Assembly: GCF_025165815.1 (NCBI RefSeq)
Contig: NZ_JAFFZE010000022.1
Span: 124,001-188,000 of the forward strand
Source of the DNA: Actinophytocola gossypii
Lineage (GTDB): Bacteria > Actinomycetota > Actinomycetes > Mycobacteriales > Pseudonocardiaceae
Reading direction: 5' to 3'
DNA: 64,000 nt
Part shown: piece after piece, positions 26,801-35,562 of the stretch
Numbering within the stretch: position 1 is the stretch's first letter
Layout of the letters: each line of letters opens with the position of its first letter
The notes under the pieces: model-generated
The model's database searches: none
Seen by the model: only the letters and a program-made list of their open reading frames with translations
Told to the model about the DNA's origin: nothing
Position numbers and translations under genes: made by a program

Positions 26801-28765
26801 CTCCTCCTGGGACAGGCCCTCCACGACGGCCGGGTCGATCCGCAGACCGAAGTCGTAGATCCACCGCCGGGGGCCGTCCTCGTAGCGCAGGTCGTACGGC
26901 CGCTCGTCGACGACCTCGACGCCCATCTGCTGCAGGACGGGCAGGACCTGGGAGAGGGTGACGCCGGCGCCGGCGAGGTAGAGCTTGAACCGCCGCTCCC
27001 CCGGCTCGGCGTGCGGCGGCTCGTAGAAGGCGAGGTCCATGTCGCCGTCCTCGCGCAGCCGCTCGAGGCGGCGCAGGTCGGCGAGGGCGGCGGTGGCGTC
27101 GAAGTCCTCCTTGTAGGCCTCCGGGAACATGCCGGCGAAGCGCTGGCCCTGCTCGGTGGCGGACTCGGCGCCGACGGTCACGGTCCGGTCGTCGGTGCCC
27201 TCGGCCAGCAGTTCGCGCTGCTCGGTGAAGACGGCCTCGACGAGCCGGTCGTCCCAGGTCCGCACGGCCTCGGTCATCAGGGCCTGGATGCGGGCGACGT
27301 CGGGTTCGACGGCGTGCTCGGGGTCGGCGGCGTGCACGGTGAAGTGCACCTGGGCCAGCGAGGTCTCCCCGATGCGCGTGGAGAACTCGAGGTCCTTGCC
27401 GCCGAGCTCGTCGATGAGGACCTGCTGCATGGCCAGCCGCGAGGTGGTGGTGTACCGGTCGCGCGGCAGGAAGACCAGGCAGGAGTAGAAGCGGCCGTAG
27501 GGGTCGCGGCGCAGGAACAGGCGCAGCCGGCGGCGGTCGGCGAGGGCGATGACGCCGGTGGTGGTCTGGTAGAGGGAGTCGGTGCTGGTGGAGAACAGCT
27601 CCGACCGGGGCCAGTTCTGGATGACCTCGAGCATCTTCTGCCCGGTGTAGGACTCGAGCGGGAACCCGGCGCGGTGGATGACCTCGCGGACGCGGCGGCC
27701 GACGACCGGGATGTCGAGGACGTCCTCGTGCAGGGCGTTGATGGTGAAGACGCCGAGGAACCGGTGCTCTCCGGTGACGTTGCCGTCCGTGTCGAAGGTC
27801 TTCACGCCGATGTAGTACGGGTACGTCGACCGGTGGACGCTGGACGGCTCGCTGGCCTCGGTCAGGACGAGGAGTTGCGCGGAGAGCGCCTGGTCGCCGA
27901 CGCCGGCGGGCAGGGTGCGCTCGGCGAGGCTGTCCTGGCGGAGCACGCCGAGGCCGCTGGCCAGCGAGGCACGCAGGGCGGGCCGGCCGCGATCGCCGTC
28001 GCCCACGAGCTCGTAGTTGCGGTAGCCGAGGAAGGTGAAGTGCCCGTCGACGAGCCAGCGCAGGAGGGCGGCGCCCTCGTCGCACTGGCCGCGGTCGACC
28101 GGCGGGTGCTGTTCGAGCTGGTCGGCGAGGGCGAGGGCGGTGCTGGCCATCTTGGCGGTGTCCTCGACGACCTCGCGGACGTCGTTGAGGACGGCGAGCA
28201 GGCCGGCCTCGATCTCCCGGCTGCGGTCGCCGTCGGTGATGAGGTCGACCTCGATCGACATCCAGCTCTCGACCAGCGCGTCCTGGGGCGGGTCGTCGGC
28301 CTCCGCGCTGGGCAGGACGTCCCGCAGCCCGCCCGCGACGTCCCGGCTGACCACGACGATCGGATGTACGACCCGGAGCACCTGCAACCCGCCGCGCACC
28401 AATTCGGCGGCGACCGACCCGACCAGGTAGGGCATGTCGTCGGTGACGATCTGCACGACGGTGCCGCTCGAGGACCACCCGTCGGCGGTGCTGTCCGGAT
28501 TGAACACCCGGACCGCCGGGCGGCCCGGCACCCGCTGCTCCGCCAGCCGCCGGTGCGTACGCACAGTGCCCACCAGATCCACCGGATCGTGGTCGATGAC
28601 CTCTTCCGGCGGAATGTACCGGTAGTAGAGCCGGATCAGGTCGGCCATGTCCGGCGCCGCGTCGGCGGCCCGCTCGATGAGATCGTCCCGGGTCTGTTCG
28701 GGGGAGTCCGGTCCCACCGCGGCACTGGTTCGGCGGCCGGCGGTGGCCATTCCGGTCGAGATCAT
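23807..28765 (-). CDS. gdh: Large NAD-specific glutamate dehydrogenase
   Basis: A 1652-residue glutamate dehydrogenase of the L_180 class, which converts glutamate to 2-oxoglutarate and ammonia with NAD. A long N-terminal regulatory region (ACT-like folds, about residues 1-700) precedes the catalytic core, where VPVGAKGGFVVKRP marks the substrate site, then GIGDMAGDVFGNGMLLS and NNSAGVDCSDHEVNIKIL-type helical end blocks. In mycobacteria the enzyme is controlled by the FHA protein GarA. First gene of a gdh-thioesterase-Rv2474c-like operon. The ATG is at 28765. Confidence 0.97.
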   Translation of the reverse strand: MISTGMATAGRRTSAAVGPDSPEQTRDDLIERAADAAPDMADLIRLYYRYIPPEEVIDHDPVDLVGTVRTHRRLAEQRVPGRPAVRVFNPDSTADGWSSSGTVVQIVTDDMPYLVGSVAAELVRGGLQVLRVVHPIVVVSRDVAGGLRDVLPSAEADDPPQDALVESWMSIEVDLITDGDRSREIEAGLLAVLNDVREVVEDTAKMASTALALADQLEQHPPVDRGQCDEGAALLRWLVDGHFTFLGYRNYELVGDGDRGRPALRASLASGLGVLRQDSLAERTLPAGVGDQALSAQLLVLTEASEPSSVHRSTYPYYIGVKTFDTDGNVTGEHRFLGVFTINALHEDVLDIPVVGRRVREVIHRAGFPLESYTGQKMLEVIQNWPRSELFSTSTDSLYQTTTGVIALADRRRLRLFLRRDPYGRFYSCLVFLPRDRYTTTSRLAMQQVLIDELGGKDLEFSTRIGETSLAQVHFTVHAADPEHAVEPDVARIQALMTEAVRTWDDRLVEAVFTEQRELLAEGTDDRTVTVGAESATEQGQRFAGMFPEAYKEDFDATAALADLRRLERLREDGDMDLAFYEPPHAEPGERRFKLYLAGAGVTLSQVLPVLQQMGVEVVDERPYDLRYEDGPRRWIYDFGLRIDPAVVEGLSQEEREEQRVEFEEAFAATWRGAAEADRFNSLILSGGLSWRQATVLRTYARYLRQAGTQFSTEFIEDALLSHTHVATALVELFETRFDLDLADTQRKEAVDDHVKRLTAMIDEVTSLDADRILRSFLNLICATLRTNYRVRDADGRHRPYLAVKLDPGLVPDLPEPRPKFEIFVYSPRVEGVHLRFGPVARGGLRWSDRREDFRTEILGLVKAQAVKNAVIVPVGAKGGFVVKRPPAPTGDPGRDRDASLAEGKACYRMFISGLLDLTDNLRDGDVLPAPQVVRYDADDTYLVVAADKGTAKFSDLANEVAAGYGFWLGDAFASGGSVGYDHKAMGITARGGWESVKRHFRELGKDTQTEDFTVVGIGDMAGDVFGNGMLLSEHIRLVAAFNHMHVFVDPNPDPATSFAERRRLFDLPRSSWDDYDRSLISEGGGVWPRTLKSIPVSEQVRVALGLPEGTRKLSPPELMKAILLAEVDLLWNGGIGTYVKAGTESNADVGDKANDAVRVNGADLRVKVVGEGGNLGLTQRGRVEFARNGGKVNTDALDNSAGVDCSDHEVNIKILLDQLVTHGGLAEEQRNELLESMTEEVADLVLADNYSQNAVLGVSRAHAVPMLTVLARLVSHLEEHAGLDRDLEALPTKQRFRELDKAEQGLTSPELATLLAHVKLALKEEVLASELPDADVFARRLPEYFPTKLRETFPEAIARHPLRRQITTTLIVNEVVDGGGVSYAFRLAEEMNATATDAVRAFTAVTTIYDLQGLWRDIRALDNVVPTHVADAMVLESRRLLDRASRWLLSNRPQPLAVGAEINRFRKVVAELAPDVGTLLRGAERENVAEHAESLVEQGVPAALARRAASLLNGYSLLDITEVAELAEREVGDVERSPRETAELYYALSEHLSIDSMLTSISGLERGNRWHALARLALRDDLYSSLRAITLDVLSQSDPDTSADEKIANWEHTNASRLARSRMSLEEIRRVARLDLATLSVAARQVRSMVR

Positions 28766-28860
28766 CTACGCGGCTCCACTATTGGCGGCACGTCGGTGTG
28801 CCACATGCAAGCACACGATAAACGGATCTTCTGATCGCCCCGTCGCCCGGGAGTCCTGAA

Positions 28861-31800
28861 TCACTCGGGCGACCGATGCCGCCCCGACTCCGGCGACTGG
28901 TACCGCCAGTCAAACAACCGGTCGAAGGACGAGCCCTCGGCGTCACCACCCGCCGGTGCCGGTTCGTCCCCCGGCTCCTGGTAGGCGGCGAGCGCCTCGG
29001 CGAACAACCCGGAGATGGTCGAGGAGCCAGCGGACCGCTCCGCTCGCCGCTCCCGGCGGCCCGGGGCATCCCCAGCGTTCTCGCCCGCACCGATGTCCCG
29101 CCCGCCGGTGCCACCGGACGTCACCGCCCCCGTGTGATCCCCGGCCAAGCCCACGACCTCAGGTCGATCCCCGGCCAAGCCCACGGCCTCAGGTCGATCC
29201 CCGGGGCTCCCGTGGCGCCGCGGCGCCGGAACCTCGTCCGCCTCCGTCCGCGGAGTACCAAGCTCGTCATCGGAACCGGCCGACGCACCCTCTCCGACCG
29301 GTGAGAAGGACCAACGCCCTCCCGCCCACGGAGACCCCGCGTCCTCCCCGGTGTCCCGGTTGTCGCTGATGCCACGGTTGCCGCCCGTGTCGCCCGTGTC
29401 GCGGTTGTCGCCGGTGTCGCTCGCCGCCTCCGCAGCACCGCCGCCCGCCGTCTGCGCAGGAATGTCCGGCACGGAGCCCGACTCGAGCACGGACATCAAC
29501 CGAGCCAACTCGGCACGGGTCTCCTCGTAGGAGGAGCGGTAGCCGCTGGAGGCGGAAGTGCCGCCCGGCTCGGCGCGCTCCTGTTCCGGCTCGGTGTCGA
29601 AGGAGATCAGGGGCCGATAGCCGCCGGTCTCACCGACGGCCCGGGGTTCGGTCGTCGCCTCGCCCGCCGACGAAGCCAAATTCTCGCCGGTGACCGACGA
29701 GGCCGAGTTCTCGCCGATAGCCGACAAGACCGAGTGCTCGCCAGTGACCGACAAGGCCGGGTTCTCGCCAGTGGCCGACGAGGCCGAGGTTTCGCCGATG
29801 GCCGACGAGTGCGCCGCAGCGGGCGGCGCGCCGGGTAAGGAGTCGGGGCGCGCGACGGGCGCGGCGTGCCGAGCGGAAGTCGAGCCCTGCTGCTCAGTCG
29901 GCGAAGGCGCGGTGCCGCCCGCGGCATCAGCCGGTCCACCAGCGGCTGCGCCCGCCCCGGTTCGTTCGGCGCCGTCCCCGCGTGGCGCCTGATGGCTCCC
30001 CGACCATGCCGCCGTCGACTCCCCCGTCCGCTGAGCGACGTGTCCTTCCACGGTGGCCGCGCCAGTGCTCTGATGAGCCGTGAGTCGGTTCGCCGCTGCC
30101 TCCTCGGCCCCTTGCCCGACGTCCCATCCGGAGCCGGAACGCGGGCCGCCTGCATCCCCGGTCGAACCAGACATGTGGTTCGCAGCAAGCCCTTCCGCCG
30201 ACGTGTCCGCCGTCGACCAACCGGCAGCGCGATGAGCACCGGGCTGGTTCGCCGCAAGCCCTTCCGCGGCAGACGTGCCAGCCCCTGATCGACCGGCGGC
30301 GTGATGAGCACCGGACCTCTTCCCCGACGAGCCAGGAACCTGGTCGACGGCATGCTCGCCGGCCCCCGGTGCGGCCGAATTCTGGTCCGGGGCTCGGTGA
30401 GCGGCGGGTGCCCTCGCCGCTGGGGCATCCGGGGTGCGGTCGGGCGCGGGGTCGGGGTGTGCGGTGTGGTCCGGGGGCGCCGTGGGGTGGGTGCCGGTCG
30501 GTGCCCGGCGTTTGCCGCCGCTGCCGGCGGGGATGCTCAGGGAGCTGATGATCGAGCGGCCGATGCGCAGGGTGTCGCCCACGTCCTCCAGTTCCGACAG
30601 GGCTTCGGCTGTCATGGCGGTGGCGTGGACTGGTTGGGTGCGTTCGCCGGGCCGTCGGCGCGGGGACTCGAGCTCGTCGACTGGTTCGAGTGCGTGGCGT
30701 GCCGCGGTCAGCAGGGCGTTCGCGTCCACGGCCGGGGCGTCCGGGTTGGACTGGCCGACACCGGTGCTGATGCTCCTCGCGTTCGCCTGGGGGAGCCAGT
30801 TGGACTCGAGGGCGGTCTTGCGGACCGTCTCGGCGAACTCCTCGGCTTGGTCGCGTGTGGTGTGCGGGAGGAGGACCGCGAGTTCGCTGCCGTCGGAGCG
30901 GGCCAGTTCGGCGTCGTCCGGGGCCAGGTCTCGGACGCGGCCGGCCAGGGCGGCCAGGTCGAAGTTCGTCCGGGTGCCGGTCTCGCCGAGGCGTACCAGG
31001 GTGAGCGCGACGGGGCGCTCGCCGTTGCGGACCGCGCGCAGGCGGCGGAACAGGCCCTCCTGGTTCAGCAGGCCGGTGGCGGTGTCGGTCTCGGTCTTGG
31101 GCTCGGGTGCGGCGGGTTGGGGCATGGCCCGGACCGAGGAGAGTTGCGGGCGCGCGAGGGAAGTCGCGGTCGCGCGGAGCAGGGCCGTGGCCGCCGCCGC
31201 GTCCCAGTCCTCCGCCGCGCCGACGACGGCCAGGATCTGGCGGGCGGCCCTCGCGGTGGCGCGGAGCCGGCGCTGCTCGGCCGCCCGGGCGGTGCGCAGG
31301 GCCTCGAGCGCGTCGCTTGTGCGGCCCGCGCGTTCGTCGAGGTCGGACACCGCGGCGAGCGCGTCGACCAGCAGGCCGTCCAGGCCGTACCGGTCGGCGA
31401 CCCACACCGCCTGGTCGAGCAGGCCCCGGCCACGCTCCACCCGGCCCGACGGCAGATGGACCCGCGTGGACACGGCGAGCATCAGCTGCCCGACCGCGGC
31501 CGCCGAGGTCGCGCGTACCGGATCGGCCAGCAGCGCCACCGACGCCGCCTCGGCCTCGCCCGGCTCGCCCTCGTCGAGCAACGCGCAGACGAGTTCGAGC
31601 ACCAGCTGCGCACGCAGCCGGTCGGTCTCCGGTCGCCTGCCGTGCAGCCGGTTCAGCTGACCGAGACCTTCCCTGGCGGCCTCGACCGCGTCCTCGGTGT
31701 CGCCGTACCAGCGGTGGTAGGCGGCACCGCGCACCAACAGCCGCGCGCGCTCCATCCGGCTCGCGTCCTGGCTCAGGGCGTCGTCCGTGGCGAGCAGGCG

Positions 31801-32412
31801 CTCGGCCTCGGCCAGCGCGTCCTCCACGTCGTCCCGGCGGCCGACGTGTGCCGTGCAGCCGACCAACCGGCCGAGCGCGATCGCGCGCACCGACGGCTCG
31901 AGCCACGCGGCCTCCAGGACCGGTCGCAGCACCGCGCAGCCCAGCAGCGGTTCACCCACCTCGCGCGCGCACGCGGCCAGGTCGAGCCGCACCGACGCGG
32001 CGAGTTCGGTCGCGCCGCCGCTCTCCGCGAGGGAGAGCGCCACGAAGGCCGGCTCGACCGCGTCGACGTAGTGGCTCAGTCGGACGAGGCCCGCGGCCAG
32101 CACCGCGTGCGCCCGCATGGACAGCCGGACGCTCTCACCGGTGTCCTGGCCGACGGCGTGGTCGGTCGCCGACGCGCCCGCGCGGCCGGTGGCGCCAGAC
32201 ATCGACCCGGCGGCGCCGGACGTCGCCCCCGCCGCATCGGACATCGACCCGGCGGCACCGGGCACCGGCCCGACGGCGCCGAGCGAGAGCGCCCGCCGGG
32301 CCAGCTGGACAGCCAGTTCCGGTGCGCTGAAACGCAGAGCCTCGGCGGAGCGAACGAGTGCCGCGCACTCGCCTAGCCCTCCGGCCGCGGGCAGTTCGTC
32401 CCAGGCCGCCAC
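28861..32412 (-). CDS. Degenerate GGDEF protein with helical-repeat start and long disordered tail
   Basis: A 1183-residue three-part protein. Residues 1-420 are Ala/Leu-rich paired helices resembling TPR repeats, interrupted at 47-90 by a Gly/Ala/Ser linker (SMSDAAGATSGAAGSMSG). Residues 442-577 align with a GGDEF domain (TATGLLNQEGLFRRLRAV, LARSDGSELAVLLP, ISTGVGQ), but the GGDEF signature reads RSDGSE, so cyclic-di-GMP synthesis is unlikely. Residues 640-1183 are disordered, with degenerate repeats such as SVTGEHSVLSAIGENS. No membrane span. The GTG or ATG start at 32412 lies 12 bases after the ettA stop, so it is cotranscribed with ettA. It is absent from the mycobacterial gene order. Confidence 0.8.
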   Translation of the reverse strand: MAAWDELPAAGGLGECAALVRSAEALRFSAPELAVQLARRALSLGAVGPVPGAAGSMSDAAGATSGAAGSMSGATGRAGASATDHAVGQDTGESVRLSMRAHAVLAAGLVRLSHYVDAVEPAFVALSLAESGGATELAASVRLDLAACAREVGEPLLGCAVLRPVLEAAWLEPSVRAIALGRLVGCTAHVGRRDDVEDALAEAERLLATDDALSQDASRMERARLLVRGAAYHRWYGDTEDAVEAAREGLGQLNRLHGRRPETDRLRAQLVLELVCALLDEGEPGEAEAASVALLADPVRATSAAAVGQLMLAVSTRVHLPSGRVERGRGLLDQAVWVADRYGLDGLLVDALAAVSDLDERAGRTSDALEALRTARAAEQRRLRATARAARQILAVVGAAEDWDAAAATALLRATATSLARPQLSSVRAMPQPAAPEPKTETDTATGLLNQEGLFRRLRAVRNGERPVALTLVRLGETGTRTNFDLAALAGRVRDLAPDDAELARSDGSELAVLLPHTTRDQAEEFAETVRKTALESNWLPQANARSISTGVGQSNPDAPAVDANALLTAARHALEPVDELESPRRRPGERTQPVHATAMTAEALSELEDVGDTLRIGRSIISSLSIPAGSGGKRRAPTGTHPTAPPDHTAHPDPAPDRTPDAPAARAPAAHRAPDQNSAAPGAGEHAVDQVPGSSGKRSGAHHAAGRSGAGTSAAEGLAANQPGAHRAAGWSTADTSAEGLAANHMSGSTGDAGGPRSGSGWDVGQGAEEAAANRLTAHQSTGAATVEGHVAQRTGESTAAWSGSHQAPRGDGAERTGAGAAAGGPADAAGGTAPSPTEQQGSTSARHAAPVARPDSLPGAPPAAAHSSAIGETSASSATGENPALSVTGEHSVLSAIGENSASSVTGENLASSAGEATTEPRAVGETGGYRPLISFDTEPEQERAEPGGTSASSGYRSSYEETRAELARLMSVLESGSVPDIPAQTAGGGAAEAASDTGDNRDTGDTGGNRGISDNRDTGEDAGSPWAGGRWSFSPVGEGASAGSDDELGTPRTEADEVPAPRRHGSPGDRPEAVGLAGDRPEVVGLAGDHTGAVTSGGTGGRDIGAGENAGDAPGRRERRAERSAGSSTISGLFAEALAAYQEPGDEPAPAGGDAEGSSFDRLFDWRYQSPESGRHRSPE

Positions 32413-32424
32413 GGAACCCCCAAC

Positions 32425-34101
32425 CTAGTCCCGGGTCAGCTTGCGGTAGGTGACCCGGTGCGGACGCGCGGCTTCCTCGCCAAGACGCTCGATCTTGTTC
32501 TTCTCGTAGCCTTCGAAGTTTCCTTCGAACCAGAACCACTTGGCGGGGTTCTCGTCGGTGCCTTCCCACGCGAGGATATGCGTCGCGACCCGGTCGAGGA
32601 ACCACCGGTCGTGGGAAATGACCACGGCACAGCCCGGGAACTGCTCCAACGCGTTCTCGAGCGAACCGAGCGTCTCCACGTCCAGGTCGTTGGTCGGCTC
32701 GTCCAGCAGGATCAGGTTGCCGCCCTGCTTGAGAGTCATCGCCAGGTTCAGCCGGTTGCGCTCGCCACCGGACAGCACGCCGGCCGGCTTCTGCTGGTCG
32801 GCACCCTTGAACCCGAAGGCGCTGACGTACGCGCGGGACGGCATCTCGACCTGCCCGACGTGAATGTAGTCCAGCCCTTCCGACACCACCTCCCACACGT
32901 TCTTCTTCGGGTCGATACCGCCCCGCTCCTGGTCCACGTACGACAGCTTGACCGTGTCGCCGATCTTGACCGAGCCGCTGTCCGGCTCCTCGAGGCCGAC
33001 GATGGTCTTGAACAGCGTCGTCTTGCCGACGCCGTTCGGCCCGATCACGCCGATGATCCCGTTGCGCGGCAGGTCGAACGACAGGCCGTCGATCAGCACC
33101 CGGTCGCCGAACCCCTTCTTGAGGTTGTCGACCTCGACGACCACGTTGCCCAGCCGGGGCCCCGGCGGGATCTGGATCTCCTCGAAGTCGAGCTTGCGGG
33201 TGCGCTCGGCCTCCGCCGCCATCTCCTCGTAGCGCTCGAGCCGGGACCGGGACTTGGTCTGCCGCGCCTTGGCGTTGGACCGCACCCACGCCAGCTCGTC
33301 CTTCAGCCGCTTCTGCAGCTTCTGGTCCTTCTTGCCCTGGACCGCCAACCGCTCGGCCTTCTTCTCGAGGTAGGTCGAGTAGTTGCCCTCGTAGGGGTGG
33401 GCTCGCCCGCGGTCGAGCTCCATGATCCACTGCGAGAGGTTGTCCAGGAAGTACCGGTCGTGGGTGACGGCCAGGACCGCACCCGCGTACTGCGCGAGGT
33501 GCTGTTCCAGCCACAGCACGCTCTCGGCGTCCAGGTGGTTGGTCGGCTCGTCCAGCAGCAACAGGTCGGGCTTGGACAGCAGGAGCTTGCACAGCGCCAC
33601 CCGGCGGCGTTCACCACCGGAGAGCACCTTCACGTCCGCGTCCGGCGGCGGGCACCGCAGCGCGTCCATCGCCTGCTCCAGCTGGGAGTCCAGGTCCCAG
33701 GCGTCGGCGTGGTCGAGGTCCTCCTGAAGTTTGCCCATCTCCTCCATGAGCTCGTCGGAGTAGTCGGTCGCCATCTTCTCGGCGATCTCGTTGAAGCGGT
33801 CGAGCTTCTGCTTGATCTCGCCGACCCCTTCCTGGACGTTGCCGAGGACGGTCTTGTCTTCGTTGAGGGGCGGCTCCTGCTGCAGGATGCCGACGGTGTA
33901 CCCGGGGGACAGGAACGCCTCGCCGTTGTTGGGCTGGTCCAATCCGGCCATGATCTTGAGCACGCTGGACTTACCGGCACCGTTGGGACCAACCACCCCG
34001 ATCTTCGCTCCGGGATAGAACGCGATGGTCACGTCATCGAGGATGACCTTGTCCCCGTGCGCCTTGCGCACCTTTTTCATGGTGTAGATGAACTCGGCCA
34101 T
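32425..34101 (-). CDS. ettA: Energy-dependent translational throttle protein EttA
   Basis: An ABC-F ATPase of 558 residues that binds the ribosomal E site and gates the first elongation steps according to ATP/ADP ratio. It has two ABC cassettes: Walker A GPNGAGKSS and GPNGVGKTT, signatures LSGGERRRVALCK and LSGGERNRLNLAM, Walker B LLLLDEPTNHLDAES and LILLDEPTNDLDVET. Between them is the positively charged linker plus the EttA arm. No membrane segment. ATG 34101 (MAEFIYTMKKVRK) is the family start. Matches Rv2477c. Confidence 0.97.
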   Translation of the reverse strand: MAEFIYTMKKVRKAHGDKVILDDVTIAFYPGAKIGVVGPNGAGKSSVLKIMAGLDQPNNGEAFLSPGYTVGILQQEPPLNEDKTVLGNVQEGVGEIKQKLDRFNEIAEKMATDYSDELMEEMGKLQEDLDHADAWDLDSQLEQAMDALRCPPPDADVKVLSGGERRRVALCKLLLSKPDLLLLDEPTNHLDAESVLWLEQHLAQYAGAVLAVTHDRYFLDNLSQWIMELDRGRAHPYEGNYSTYLEKKAERLAVQGKKDQKLQKRLKDELAWVRSNAKARQTKSRSRLERYEEMAAEAERTRKLDFEEIQIPPGPRLGNVVVEVDNLKKGFGDRVLIDGLSFDLPRNGIIGVIGPNGVGKTTLFKTIVGLEEPDSGSVKIGDTVKLSYVDQERGGIDPKKNVWEVVSEGLDYIHVGQVEMPSRAYVSAFGFKGADQQKPAGVLSGGERNRLNLAMTLKQGGNLILLDEPTNDLDVETLGSLENALEQFPGCAVVISHDRWFLDRVATHILAWEGTDENPAKWFWFEGNFEGYEKNKIERLGEEAARPHRVTYRKLTRD

Positions 34102-34234
34102 GGCCGCGATCGTAGAGCCGCGCGTACTCGGCCATGACCGCGGTGTGGCGCAACAACGCGAAGGATCTTCCGGGTGACGCCGCGCCGCAGGCGTACACCT
34201 GCCGTTCAGCGCGGCACCCAGCACCGTCACCGCA

Positions 34235-34669
34235 TCAGGCGACCCGCTGGGCGACCACCCCCTCTCCCGGGGTGCCGGTACTCACGCCGACCAGTGCTCG
34301 CTCCGGTCGAGACGGGCGCTCCACCACGACCGTGCACCACGCGAGGTCGGCTCCGAGCGCGCGGGCGTCGATCTCGTAGGTCTCCCGTCGCTCGCCAGCC
34401 TCGGTGGTGTACGAGCGGGTGTAGAGCCGGCCGGAGACCAGGACGTTGTCGCCCTTGACCAGGGACAGGGCGGCGTTCTCGGCGAGCCGGCGCCGACAGT
34501 TGACCGTGAGGAACAGGCGGTCGCCGTCGCCCCACTCCTGGGTTTCCCGGTTGAGCCGGCGCTCCACGGACATCAGCCGGAAGCTCGTCTTCTGGTCGCC
34601 GCTGGCGAAGGTGTGCCGGACCGGCTCGCTGACCACCTTGCCCACCATCGTCATGAACGTCTCGAACAT
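34235..34669 (-). CDS. ssb: Single-stranded DNA-binding protein
   Basis: A 144-residue OB-fold protein of the second actinobacterial SSB class (Rv2478c position, memory). Conserved stretches: GKVVSEPVRHTFASGDQKTS, FRLMSVERRLNRETQEW, FLTVNCRRRLAENAALSLVK, GDNVLVSGRLYTRSY. The acidic DDDxPF tail of the main SSB is missing, as usual for this paralogue, so it is probably not the replication SSB. The ATG follows AAGGAGAAAG. Upstream of ettA in the same direction with a 133-bp gap. Confidence 0.92.
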   Translation of the reverse strand: MFETFMTMVGKVVSEPVRHTFASGDQKTSFRLMSVERRLNRETQEWGDGDRLFLTVNCRRRLAENAALSLVKGDNVLVSGRLYTRSYTTEAGERRETYEIDARALGADLAWCTVVVERPSRPERALVGVSTGTPGEGVVAQRVA

Positions 34670-34853
34670 CGACTTTCTCCTTCTCCTCCGTCGCGGCGGG
34701 GGTGCGCCGCTGACCTGACCCCAGAGTGCCGGGCGGGAGGGGGATGCGGGGGACGGAGTCGCCGAGCTGTGGACAACTGGATCGCCTGTGGACAACTTGG
34801 CCGAGGCTGGTCCTTGACGAGGGGAAATGTCGGGGCCGTGTGATATGAGCGAG

Positions 34854-34895
34854 TGAGTGAGTTCTCACTCATTGACGTGAGTGAGAACTCACTCA
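34854..34895. promoter_or_regulatory. Two palindromic TetR operators
   Basis: TGAGTGAGTTCTCACTCA at 34854-34871 and TGAGTGAGAACTCACTCA at 34878-34895 are perfect 8+2+8 inverted repeats. Their centres are 24 bp apart, on nearly the same DNA face, and the second ends 13 bases before the TetR start codon. This fits autorepression of the TetR-ABC operon. Confidence 0.85.
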
Positions 34896-34908
34896 TACGC
34901 TGGGTGAC

Positions 34909-35562
34909 ATGGTCGAGGACGAGAAGAAGCGACGCGCTCCCGCGATGACGCTGGAGGAGCGGCGAGCGGCGATCGTGGCCAGCACCCTGCCGCTGCTCGT
35001 CGAGCACGGCGGCGCCGTGTCCACCAGCCAGATCGCCGCCGCCGCCGGGATCGCCGAGGGCACGGTGTTCCGCGCGTTCAAGGACAAGCGCGAACTGCTG
35101 GTCGAGTGCATGTTCGCCGGCCTGGACGCCACCGACGAGGTCGGCCGCATCGAGCGCATCGATCCCACCCTGCCGATGTCCGACCGCCTGACCGAGGGCG
35201 TCCGCACGCTCGTCGACTACCTGGGCCGCATCGTGCAACTCGGCCAGGCGATGCAGGCGGCCGGCATCGACCGGGACGCCGTGCACCAACGCGTCCACGG
35301 CCGTGCGGGGTCCGAGGAGAGCGACGACAAGAATCCCGGCCCACCCCGCGAGATGGTCCGGGTCTCCCGAGCCGTCGCCGCGCTGTTCGACCCCGACCAG
35401 CTCCGACTCGACCAGGAGCACGCCGCACGCCTGCTGCTCGGCCTGGTCCTCACCAACCGCCGGATGGAGACGGGTTTCGGCAGCCAGGTGATCGAACCCA
35501 CCGAACTGGTCGACCTGTTCCTGCACGGCGTCATCCGAACCAACGAGGGGAACCACGCATGA
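34909..35562 (+). CDS. TetR family transcriptional regulator of the ABC exporter
   Basis: A 217-residue repressor. The N-terminal HTH reads VSTSQIAAAAGIAEGTVFRAFKD with the typical GTVFRAF recognition helix; the C-terminal two thirds are helical ligand-binding. It probably senses a small lipophilic compound exported by the downstream transporter. Its stop overlaps the ABC ATPase start (ATGA), so the three genes form one operon under the twin palindromes just upstream. Confidence 0.93.
   Translation: MVEDEKKRRAPAMTLEERRAAIVASTLPLLVEHGGAVSTSQIAAAAGIAEGTVFRAFKDKRELLVECMFAGLDATDEVGRIERIDPTLPMSDRLTEGVRTLVDYLGRIVQLGQAMQAAGIDRDAVHQRVHGRAGSEESDDKNPGPPREMVRVSRAVAALFDPDQLRLDQEHAARLLLGLVLTNRRMETGFGSQVIEPTELVDLFLHGVIRTNEGNHA

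Noticed and set aside
24290-28834. A 1514-codon open frame on the plus strand, antisense to gdh.
   Set aside because: It mirrors gdh codons (GC-rich third positions keep the opposite frame open), has no recognisable domain and is rich in Val/Gly/Asp/Arg as such shadows are.
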